Positions 7,626-13,935 of a stretch of 13,935 nt of DNA are shown here, in pieces. Position 1 is the first letter of the stretch. Each line of letters starts with the position of its first letter. This stretch comes from Acidobacteriota bacterium (GTDB lineage Bacteria; Acidobacteriota; Terriglobia; Acidiferrales; UBA7541), in NCBI GenBank assembly GCA_003224075.1, contig QHYF01000052.1, forward strand, positions 1 through 13,935, read 5' to 3'. The notes beneath the pieces were generated by a model. That model was not told where the DNA came from and ran no database searches. It saw only the letters and a program-made list of their open reading frames with translations. The translations under genes and the position numbers were made by a program.

Positions 7626-9608
7626 ATGTGCGGCATTGCAGGAATCTTAAATTTCAGCGAAAAACGTGTAGACCCCGTTCTTCTCGTCCGGATGGTCGAA
7701 CGGATCAGGCATCGTGGCCCGGATGATTTCGGCATTTACACGGATAAACGGGCGGGACTCGCGCATACGCGGCTCAGCATCATAGACTTGGGCGCCGGCC
7801 AGCAGCCCATGCACAACGAAGACAAGTCTCTTTCCATCATCTTTAACGGAGAAATTTTCAACTACGTCGAATTGAGGAAAGATCTGGTCAGAAAGGGGCG
7901 CAGCTTCCGTACCCGATCTGATACTGAGGTCATTCTCCGGCTCTACGAGGAGAAGGGAGAGCAATGCGTTCAAGATCTCAACGGTCAGTGGGCTTTTGCG
8001 ATTTGGGACAGCAAAAGGGAAAGACTCTTTCTTTCCCGCGACAGGCTGGGGGTCCGGCCACTTTTTTACACGGTCACGGAAGATGCATTCGTCTTTGGAT
8101 CCGAGATCAAGTCCATCTTTGCTATCCCCAATGTTTCTAGGGAGATTGACCCGATCGCCCTTGATCAGATTTTTACGTTTTGGGTTTCGATTCCGCCGCG
8201 GACGATCTTCAAGAACATCTTGGAGCTCCCCCCCGGCCATTCCCTGACCGTCCATCGCAAACAAATCGCGGCTCAGCAGTACTGGCGCCTCGACTACGCT
8301 GAAGGCTCGAAGAATGTAGGGAGCGCGGCAGCTCATGAAGAGCAATACGCAGGAGAGTTGTTGGACCTACTGGTGGACGCCACTCGCATTCGCCTCCGCT
8401 CGGATGTGCCGGTCGGCGCTTATGTCAGCGGCGGACTGGACTCCTCATTCGTTACCGCCCTTGTCAAGAAATTTACTGAAACCCCTTTGAGGACATTTTC
8501 AGTAACGTTTGACGACGCAGAATTCGATGAAGGCAGTTACCAGAATGAAGTCACCCACTTCCTCGAGACGGACCATCAGGAGGTGCGTTGCAGTTGCGAA
8601 GACATCGGTAGCGTTTTTCCCGCCGTCATCTGGCACACGGAAAGGCCTATCCTCCGAACGGCTCCCGCACCTCTTTACATTTTGTCTGAACTGGTTCGAG
8701 CGCATGGATACAAGGTAGTCCTTACGGGGGAAGGGGCGGATGAGATGTTCGGCGGATATGACATTTTTAAGGAAGCCAAGATTCGAAGGTTTTGCGCCGC
8801 CCACCCTCAATCCACGACCAGACCGTTGCTCTTTAGAAGGCTCTATCCCTACCAGCCATACCTGCAAGGGCAGTCTGACGCCTACCTGAGAGCTTTCTTC
8901 CATGTCCGGCCACATGAGTTAAAAAGCGAATTCTTTTCTCACCTCCCGAGATGGGAGCTAACTTCAAAACTGAAAATGTTTTTCTCCGAAGACATCAAAT
9001 CGCAAGTTCGTTCGCACGATGGATACGCGGATTTGCGCAGCACATTGCCGCCAGGCTATTCAGCGTGGGATGCCTTCTGCCGAGCACAGTATTTGGAAGC
9101 TGCGTACCTCCTTCCCGGCTACATCCTTTCTTCCCAGGGTGATCGCGTAGCCATGGCTCACTCAGTCGAAGGCAGATTTCCTTTTTTGGACTACCGCGTC
9201 GCTGAGTTTGCTGCTGGGATTCCGCCGTATCTGAAGATGAAGGTCCTCAACGAAAAGTACCTCTTGAAGCGCTGCGCGAACGGTTTGGTACCCCCCAGCG
9301 TCATGAAAAGGCCCAAGCAGCCGTACAGGGCGCCAGACGGAAAAAGCTTCTTTCATGGACCGCCACTTGAATACGTGGACGCTCTGTTGTCCTCCGATCG
9401 CATTCAACAGGATGGACTCTTTGATTCTCTAGCCGTAAAAAGCCTCGTCCAGAAATTCCGCCAGGGACGCGCCATCGGAGTGCGCGACAACATGGCGTTG
9501 GTTGGCATTCTTTCGACTCAGCTTGTCGTGGAACAATTTGTCAGAAACTTTGGAGATAGACCTTTCTATGCAGAACATCGAGCAGGAACTGCGCCAGTTT
9601 GTCGTTGA
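7626..9608 (+). CDS. AsnB-type glutamine-dependent amidotransferase
   Basis: A 660-residue asparagine synthetase B family protein. The class II glutaminase domain starts with MCGIAGI, where Cys2 is the nucleophile. It carries RHRGPDDFG (28-36), AHTRLSIIDL (46-55), FNGEIFNY (73-80) and SDTEVIL (98-104), all intact. The synthetase domain has the ATP pyrophosphatase loop SGGLDSS (268-274), TGEGADEMFGGY (367-378) and LSSQGDRVAMAHSVEGRFPF (501-520). It should hydrolyse glutamine and pass ammonia to an adenylated carboxylate. Place in the locus, directly before an ACP, an acyl ligase and a NadE-like protein, argues against ordinary asparagine synthesis and for amidation of a glycan or carrier-bound acid (inference). 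The same order of AsnB, ACP and ligase is known from exosortase-linked polysaccharide clusters; no exosortase is visible here. The 169 bases upstream hold no clear promoter or Shine-Dalgarno. Confidence 0.9.
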   Translation: MCGIAGILNFSEKRVDPVLLVRMVERIRHRGPDDFGIYTDKRAGLAHTRLSIIDLGAGQQPMHNEDKSLSIIFNGEIFNYVELRKDLVRKGRSFRTRSDTEVILRLYEEKGEQCVQDLNGQWAFAIWDSKRERLFLSRDRLGVRPLFYTVTEDAFVFGSEIKSIFAIPNVSREIDPIALDQIFTFWVSIPPRTIFKNILELPPGHSLTVHRKQIAAQQYWRLDYAEGSKNVGSAAAHEEQYAGELLDLLVDATRIRLRSDVPVGAYVSGGLDSSFVTALVKKFTETPLRTFSVTFDDAEFDEGSYQNEVTHFLETDHQEVRCSCEDIGSVFPAVIWHTERPILRTAPAPLYILSELVRAHGYKVVLTGEGADEMFGGYDIFKEAKIRRFCAAHPQSTTRPLLFRRLYPYQPYLQGQSDAYLRAFFHVRPHELKSEFFSHLPRWELTSKLKMFFSEDIKSQVRSHDGYADLRSTLPPGYSAWDAFCRAQYLEAAYLLPGYILSSQGDRVAMAHSVEGRFPFLDYRVAEFAAGIPPYLKMKVLNEKYLLKRCANGLVPPSVMKRPKQPYRAPDGKSFFHGPPLEYVDALLSSDRIQQDGLFDSLAVKSLVQKFRQGRAIGVRDNMALVGILSTQLVVEQFVRNFGDRPFYAEHRAGTAPVCR

Positions 9609-9825
9609 CAATTTCCTTTTTGGCCAACCCAACGGTCATTTATCCAGCAGCGACTCTTTCCTAGACAAGGGAATCATCGACTCCACCGGCGTTCTGGAAC
9701 TCGTGGTCTTTCTGGAAGAGACGTACCGGATCAAGATTCAGGACCGGGAGCTGGTTCCAGACAACCTCGATTCCATCAACAATCTGGTGAGATTCCTCGA
9801 ACGGAAGCTGCAACACACCTCCTGA
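9568..9825 (+). CDS. Acyl carrier protein
   Basis: An 85-residue phosphopantetheine-binding carrier protein. It has the ACP pattern DSFLDKGIIDSTGVLELVVF (29-48), with Ser39 in DST as the prosthetic-group site, and acidic helix 2 and 3 sequences (ELVPDNLDSINNLVRFLE, 61-78). The start ATG lies inside the preceding amidotransferase gene, giving a 41-base overlap in a different frame and suggesting translational coupling. A GGAG at 9552-9555 lies 12 bases upstream, a long spacing. The open frame extends to 9502, but the extra 22 residues do not fit an ACP. It probably carries an acyl or aminoacyl group loaded by the ligase that follows 12 bases later. It is a dedicated ACP rather than the fatty-acid one, judging from context. 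Confidence 0.9.
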   Translation: MQNIEQELRQFVVDNFLFGQPNGHLSSSDSFLDKGIIDSTGVLELVVFLEETYRIKIQDRELVPDNLDSINNLVRFLERKLQHTS

Positions 9826-9828
9826 GGA
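9824..9828 (+). promoter_or_regulatory. Ribosome binding site (GAGGA) of the ligase gene
   Basis: GAGGA overlaps the ACP stop codon (TGA, 9823-9825) and lies 9 bases before the ligase ATG at 9838. It is one of the few clear Shine-Dalgarno sites in the window and supports coupled expression of ACP and ligase. Confidence 0.6.
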
Positions 9829-9837
9829 CTAGAACCA

Positions 9838-11400
9838 ATGCAAGTTGAAGAATTCCTTGAACTGAGTGCCGGGCGATCTCCGGAAAAAACAGCGTTGGTT
9901 TGCCGAGATCGTCGGCTGACTTACCGGGACGTCGAAGAACAATGCAACCGCTTGGCTCATGCGCTGGTCGCCGAAGGTGTGCAACGAGGAGCAAGGGTCG
10001 CGATTTATTTGGAAAACTCCGTGGAAGCAGTTCTATCCATCTTCGCTGTTCTGAAGGCCGGGGCTGTCTTTCTGGTAGTCAATCCAACAACCAAGGTGGA
10101 CAAGCTCACCTACATATTGAACAACTGCAGAGCAGTGGCTCTTATCACGGATATTCGAAACCTGGCTGGCCTCGAGAGTCGCAGGCCGCAGCTTCCCCAT
10201 CTGAAGAGCATCTTTGTCGCTGGAATGAGTTCGACCAGCCTCAGAGATAGCGAAGCACAGTTGGTTTCCCTCGAGGACACTCTTACTCGAGCCGATTTGC
10301 CTAACCTGCCTCCCGTCAAGAAGTGCATTGATATCGATTTGGCTGCCTTGGTCTATACATCCGGTTCGACCGGAAAGCCAAAAGGGGTCATGCTGACGCA
10401 CCTGAACATCGTCTCCGCTGCCACTTCCATTACCACTTATCTCGAAAATGTGCCCGACGACGTCATCCTGAACGTTCTTCCTCTTTCTTTTGATTATGGG
10501 CTCTACCAGGTATTGATGGCATTTAAGATCGGCGGGACTATCATCCTGGAGCGCTCCTTCACCTATCCCTACGCTGTGATCGAGAAATTGGTCCAAGAGA
10601 AGGTGACCGGCTTCCCTCTCGTTCCAACAATTTCGGCCATCCTCTTGCAGTTGGACTTGAAAGGGTATGACTTTCCCAGTCTCCGATACGTTACCAATAC
10701 TGCGGCCGCTTTGCCCACCCAGCACATCCGACAACTGCGCAAGGTCTTCCCACATGTCAAGTTGTACTCGATGTACGGCCTCACGGAATGCAAGCGCGTG
10801 TCCTACCTCCCACCGGACCAGATTGACCTCCGACCTACTTCTGTTGGCCGCGGCATGCCGAACGAAGAGGTCTATATTGTGGACGACAACGGTCGTAGAG
10901 TCGGCCCAGGGGTCATTGGCGAACTGGTGGTTCGCGGCTCAAACGTAATGAAGGGGTATTGGGAGCTGCCGGAAGAAACCGATAAAGTCCTCCGGTGCGG
11001 ACACCTTCCCGGAGAAAAGGTGCTGTACACAGGTGATCTGTTCCGAATGGACGAGGAAGGGTTTCTGTACTTTGTCGGGCGGAAAGACGACATCATCAAA
11101 TGTCGTGGAGAGAAGGTCAGCCCCAAAGAGATCGAGGATGTGCTCTATTCCCTCGACGGCGTCGCCGAAGCAGTGGTCATCGGGGTCCCGGATGGACTGC
11201 TCGGTCAGGCAATCAAAGCAGTCATTACGCTGCGCGAGGGCGCACAGCTTACGCAGCGCGACGTCCAACGTCATTGTTCACAGCACTTGGAAGATTTCAT
11301 GGTGCCCAAATTCGTCGAATTTCGGGATTCCCTTCCTAAGACTTCGAGCGGAAAAATCAGCAAACTGGAATTGGCTATGCCGGTGGGTGCACAAGAGTGA
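9838..11400 (+). CDS. AMP-forming acyl (ACP/CoA) ligase
   Basis: A 520-residue class I adenylate-forming enzyme that activates a carboxylic acid with ATP and transfers it to a thiol. Core motifs are complete: YTSGSTGKPKGVM (173-185, ATP phosphate loop), SMYGLTECKR (311-320), YTGDLFRMDEEG (397-408), GRKDDIIKCRGEKVSPKEIE (414-433, hinge and C-terminal domain) and PKTSSGKISK (500-509) with the catalytic Lys506. The length matches acyl-CoA synthetases, with no fused carrier or condensation domain. The gene directly follows the ACP gene, so the ACP is the likely thiol acceptor (inference). Similar ligases are annotated next to exosortase and polysaccharide genes. The substrate could be a fatty, hydroxy or amino acid; sequence alone does not settle this. 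The stop overlaps the next start by four bases (GTGA). Confidence 0.9.
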   Translation: MQVEEFLELSAGRSPEKTALVCRDRRLTYRDVEEQCNRLAHALVAEGVQRGARVAIYLENSVEAVLSIFAVLKAGAVFLVVNPTTKVDKLTYILNNCRAVALITDIRNLAGLESRRPQLPHLKSIFVAGMSSTSLRDSEAQLVSLEDTLTRADLPNLPPVKKCIDIDLAALVYTSGSTGKPKGVMLTHLNIVSAATSITTYLENVPDDVILNVLPLSFDYGLYQVLMAFKIGGTIILERSFTYPYAVIEKLVQEKVTGFPLVPTISAILLQLDLKGYDFPSLRYVTNTAAALPTQHIRQLRKVFPHVKLYSMYGLTECKRVSYLPPDQIDLRPTSVGRGMPNEEVYIVDDNGRRVGPGVIGELVVRGSNVMKGYWELPEETDKVLRCGHLPGEKVLYTGDLFRMDEEGFLYFVGRKDDIIKCRGEKVSPKEIEDVLYSLDGVAEAVVIGVPDGLLGQAIKAVITLREGAQLTQRDVQRHCSQHLEDFMVPKFVEFRDSLPKTSSGKISKLELAMPVGAQE

Positions 11401-12392
11401 AGATTCATCTCAAGTTCTCGGCCGAAGTGTTGAAGATTGACGCCAGTAAGGTTGCCGAACAGATTGAAGGTGGCATCCGGGAGGGTGTGTGCCGCCAGTT
11501 GAAGAGGAAAGGAGTCGTGCTCGGGCTGTCTGGCGGTATTGATAGTAGTGTGGCAGCCGCGCTTTGTGTGCGGGCTCTGGGATCGGAACGAGTCTTGGGG
11601 TTATTCATGCCGGAGGCAGAGTCTTCTCCGGATACTACCCGCTTGGCCCATCTCCTCGCGGACTCTCTTCGAATTAGAACTGTGCTCGAAGACATTAGCC
11701 CCATTCTTAAAGCCGCTGGATGCTATCAGCGGCGCGACGACGCCATCCGCAAGGTGGTCCCGGAATACCACGATGGGCACAAGTGCAAGATCGTATTGCC
11801 AAATTTTCTGGATGCTCCGACCTATCCGTTCTATTCGGTTGTCGTGCGGTCCCCTGCTGGAGTTGAAACGCGCGCCCGGCTCACCGCCGAAGCTTTCTTG
11901 GGCATCGTAGCCGCCAGCAATTTCAAGCAGCGCACGCGGAAGATGATCGAATACTATCACGCAGATCGCCTCAACTACGCCGTCGTGGGTACCCCCAACC
12001 GTCTGGAGTACGACCAGGGATTCTTCGTCAAGAATGGCGACGGAGCAGCCGACCTCAAACCCATCGCCCACCTGTACAAAACCCAGGTGTACCAGCTGGC
12101 GAAATATCTCAACGTTCCGCACGAAATTCAGGGACGTCAGCCAACAACCGACACTTATTCATTGGATCAATCTCAAGAGGAATTCTATTTCGCTGTTCCT
12201 TACGACAAAATGGACCTCTGTTTGTATGCAAGAAACCACGGCCTCCCGGCCGCTGACGTGGCGGACGCGACCGGTTTGACTGCCGAACAGTCCGAACGCG
12301 TATATCAACTGATTGACTCAAAGCGGAACGCTACGCGCTATCTTCACATGCACCCGCTCCTGGTAGAGACTGTCTGGCAGATTTCATCCTAG
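11397..12392 (+). CDS. NadE-like ATP-dependent amide synthetase (glycan-locus paralogue)
   Basis: A 331-residue protein of the NAD synthetase family. It has the pyrophosphatase loop SGGIDSS (45-51), NFKQRTRKMIEYYHAD (175-190), VVGTPNRLEYDQGFFVKNGD (196-215) and AADLKPIAHLYKTQVYQLAK (217-236). There is no N-terminal nitrilase-type glutaminase domain, so ammonia must come free or from a partner such as the AsnB protein. Compared with a standard ammonia-dependent NadE (about 270 residues) it has roughly 50 extra residues between the loop and NFKQR, and an unusual C-terminal part (TTDTYSLDQSQEEFYFAVPY, 250-269). It could be a housekeeping NAD synthase, but the four-base overlap with the ligase gene and these differences suggest amidation in glycan or acyl-carrier metabolism (inference). 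GTG is chosen as start because the sequence after it (MKIHLKFSAEVLKID) fits the start of relatives as I remember them. Confidence 0.85.
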   Translation: MKIHLKFSAEVLKIDASKVAEQIEGGIREGVCRQLKRKGVVLGLSGGIDSSVAAALCVRALGSERVLGLFMPEAESSPDTTRLAHLLADSLRIRTVLEDISPILKAAGCYQRRDDAIRKVVPEYHDGHKCKIVLPNFLDAPTYPFYSVVVRSPAGVETRARLTAEAFLGIVAASNFKQRTRKMIEYYHADRLNYAVVGTPNRLEYDQGFFVKNGDGAADLKPIAHLYKTQVYQLAKYLNVPHEIQGRQPTTDTYSLDQSQEEFYFAVPYDKMDLCLYARNHGLPAADVADATGLTAEQSERVYQLIDSKRNATRYLHMHPLLVETVWQISS

Positions 12393-12448
12393 AATTTCCT
12401 GCCCGCCCTGGGACGCCCCAGCAATATATGTAATCTGCTTGAACTGAG

Positions 12449-13762
12449 ATGTCCGAATTGTCCAACCGGAACAGAATTTTGATTATTGACAGTGGGGGCG
12501 GCTACGGCGGTCCCGGCGCTTTCCTCCAGTACTTGCTAAAGTACCTGGACAAAGACAAGTTCCAACCAGTCGTAGCCTTCTACTTCTACCACGCCTCTCC
12601 AGAGACGCGAGCGCTGCAAGAAATGGGCGTTCCCGTGCTCTTCCTCAGCGGAAATCGTGCGCTAGCGCACTATCTCCAATCCAAATTTCTGTCGGGCGGG
12701 TCGAAATGGAAGTGGCTGAATCTGGGCAAAGAGCTCCTGCGCTTCCTCTTGCTCTTCATTCTGATCGACGTATCGCAAGTCTGGAGACTTTTGAGCATCT
12801 TGAAGAGGAATCGGATTGACCTGATCGTGCTCAATAATGATGTTCATTATCACCGTGTTGCAGCGCTGGCTGCCCGGATCAGCGGTATTCCATGCATCTG
12901 TCGAAAAGCTGGCGGCATCGGTGAAGGTAAACTGTTCAAGAAAATACTGACACCGTGGATCGATCTCTTTATCGCAATCTCCGCTGCTACATCCAGAGAC
13001 CAGCTTGAAAATAATCCCGCCACAAGAAGAATGGTCACCATTTTTGAAGGCGTTGATTTGAAAAAGTTTGATCCTTCCTCCGCTCACCCGGAACTGCGCA
13101 CCGAGCTTGGCATCCCTGCTGACAGAAAGGTCGTCGGTTACATCTCTCGTTTGGTTGAAGGGAAAGGACACAACGAGTTCGTCGAAGCGGCCGTGTCCAT
13201 TGTGAGGAATTACAAGGACGTTGTCTTTCTGATCGTTGGGAATGACGAGGCCGGCATCGACGGACCCTCGATGAAATACCTCAAAAACAAAGTTCAACAC
13301 CTCGGCCTGGCCGATTATTTCGTTTTTGTAGGCTGGCGCACTGACATACCCCAGATTCTTTCCATATTAGACGTCTTTGTGCATTGTCCCACAACTTGGA
13401 TCGAAGGACTGGGAATCGCTCATCTGGAGGCCATGGCCATGGCCAAGCCAACAGTGGTCTCGCAAAACGGCGGGTTGCCCGATGCTGCCGTCGACGGCCG
13501 GACGGGTTTCATCGTCCCTCCGGGAGATATAGACAAGCTGTCGTCGGCCATCCTGAGGCTTCTGCGGGACCAAGAACTCGCCTCTCGGCTTGGTCGGAAC
13601 GCACGCCAAAGAGTGGAGGAGCTATTCGATGTCGAGAAAAACACAAGAAAACTGGAAGTGCTTTTCGAAGAATACTCGTTGAGGAATCAGCTCGCGTCGA
13701 AGAGGCTGCCTCCTGTTCGCCCGGGCAGCGCAGATCGCGCGCTTCGTGAGACGGCGGAATAG
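12449..13762 (+). CDS. Glycosyltransferase, family 4 (GT-B)
   Basis: A 437-residue retaining glycosyltransferase of the GT4 family, expected at the cytoplasmic face of the membrane. The N-terminal Rossmann domain opens with ILIIDSGGGYGGPGAFLQYL and has a hydrophobic stretch (about 96-107) that may anchor it to the membrane. The C-terminal Glycos_transf_1 domain holds VGYISRLVEGKGH (229-241) for donor phosphate contact, FVFVGWRTDIPQIL (291-304) and the E-x7-E motif EGLGIAHLE (Glu319, Glu327) followed by KPTVVSQNGGLPD. All key residues are present and the length is normal. The donor sugar is unknown. It starts 56 bases after the NadE-like gene, with a poor Shine-Dalgarno, and probably belongs to the same transcript. 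The last 30 residues are polar and probably disordered. Confidence 0.92.
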   Translation: MSELSNRNRILIIDSGGGYGGPGAFLQYLLKYLDKDKFQPVVAFYFYHASPETRALQEMGVPVLFLSGNRALAHYLQSKFLSGGSKWKWLNLGKELLRFLLLFILIDVSQVWRLLSILKRNRIDLIVLNNDVHYHRVAALAARISGIPCICRKAGGIGEGKLFKKILTPWIDLFIAISAATSRDQLENNPATRRMVTIFEGVDLKKFDPSSAHPELRTELGIPADRKVVGYISRLVEGKGHNEFVEAAVSIVRNYKDVVFLIVGNDEAGIDGPSMKYLKNKVQHLGLADYFVFVGWRTDIPQILSILDVFVHCPTTWIEGLGIAHLEAMAMAKPTVVSQNGGLPDAAVDGRTGFIVPPGDIDKLSSAILRLLRDQELASRLGRNARQRVEELFDVEKNTRKLEVLFEEYSLRNQLASKRLPPVRPGSADRALRETAE

Positions 13763-13864
13763 CCCAGACCCCTCTCTGCGGGCTCACACATCGAAAGTGG
13801 TTCTGCGCTCTCGTGTTCTGTTTCGCACACACGCTCATGACCCGCATCATACTGCAAAAGTTCT

Positions 13865-13868
13865 GAGG
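13865..13868 (+). promoter_or_regulatory. Ribosome binding site (GAGG) of the last, partial gene
   Basis: GAGG lies 4 bases before the ATG at 13873, a short but acceptable spacing. It supports a real translation start close to the window edge. Confidence 0.45.
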
Positions 13869-13872
13869 TTCC

Positions 13873-13935
13873 ATGCGCATCTCCCTTGTTCTAAGAGCGG
13901 TGGCCACAAGTTGGGTCGCGGTTATTGCGAACGCG
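13873..13935 (+). CDS. Start of a membrane protein, probably an oligosaccharide flippase (partial)
   Basis: Twenty-one codons are visible before the window ends, reading MRISLVLRAVATSWVAVIAN. The short basic N-terminus followed by a helix containing TSWVAVIANA resembles the first helix of Wzx-type polysaccharide flippases, which move lipid-linked repeat units across the inner membrane. A flippase is also what the locus lacks so far. With so few residues the family call is tentative; another multi-pass membrane protein remains possible. It starts 110 bases after the GT4 gene, in the same direction. Confidence 0.5.
   Translation, partial: MRISLVLRAVATSWVAVIANA

Noticed and set aside
7647..8345. 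Long minus-strand open frame (232 codons) inside the amidotransferase gene
   Set aside because: It is a shadow of a strongly supported + strand gene, and its product has no recognisable domain.
10033..10755. Minus-strand open frame of 240 codons inside the ligase gene
   Set aside because: The + strand ligase motifs are complete across the whole span; the reverse product has no family features.
12408..12421. Inverted repeat CTGGG-ACGC-CCCAG between the NadE-like and GT4 genes
   Set aside because: The stem is only 5 base pairs and no T-tract follows, so it is not a convincing terminator. The genes are close and probably co-transcribed.

Overview
The window holds one polysaccharide (exopolysaccharide, capsule or O-antigen type) biosynthesis locus. 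All ten complete genes and the two edge fragments read on the + strand. GC looks moderate (a little over half, judged by eye) and Shine-Dalgarno sites are mostly weak. The gene content (a WcaJ-type sugar transferase, a NodB-type deacetylase, a FemAB/CelD-type GNAT, an AsnB-type amidotransferase, an ACP, an AMP-forming ligase and a NadE-like protein) resembles glycan clusters I associate with Acidobacteriota and some deltaproteobacteria. That taxonomic guess rests on remembered protein resemblance only.

Layout. Positions 1-247 may hold the end of an upstream membrane protein, possibly frameshifted. A membrane glycosyltransferase of family 2 follows (250-1419), with an apparent internal deletion of a conserved motif. 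After a 219-base gap come the initiating phosphoglycosyltransferase (1639-3027) and a two-part protein with a formyltransferase-like N-terminus and a polysaccharide deacetylase C-terminus (3104-4846). Next are the GNAT-fold acyltransferase (5026-6240) and a DegT-type PLP enzyme (6266-7456). A tightly coupled four-gene block follows: AsnB-type amidotransferase (7626-9608), acyl carrier protein (9568-9825), AMP-forming ligase (9838-11400) and NadE-like amide synthetase (11397-12392). A GT4 glycosyltransferase (12449-13762) comes next, and at 13873 a membrane protein starts that looks like a flippase and runs off the window.

How the genes may work together (inference). The sugar transferase loads the first sugar phosphate onto undecaprenyl phosphate. 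The GT2 and GT4 enzymes extend the lipid-linked glycan and a flippase exports it. The DegT enzyme could make an amino sugar, the ligase and ACP could supply an activated acyl group, and the GNAT could attach it. The deacetylase could trim N-acetyl groups. AsnB and the NadE-like protein are both ATP-dependent amide formers and could amidate carboxylates on the glycan or on the carrier-bound acid. The AsnB-ACP-ligase-NadE block is the most interesting part of the window: it looks like a dedicated acylation/amidation module with unknown chemistry.
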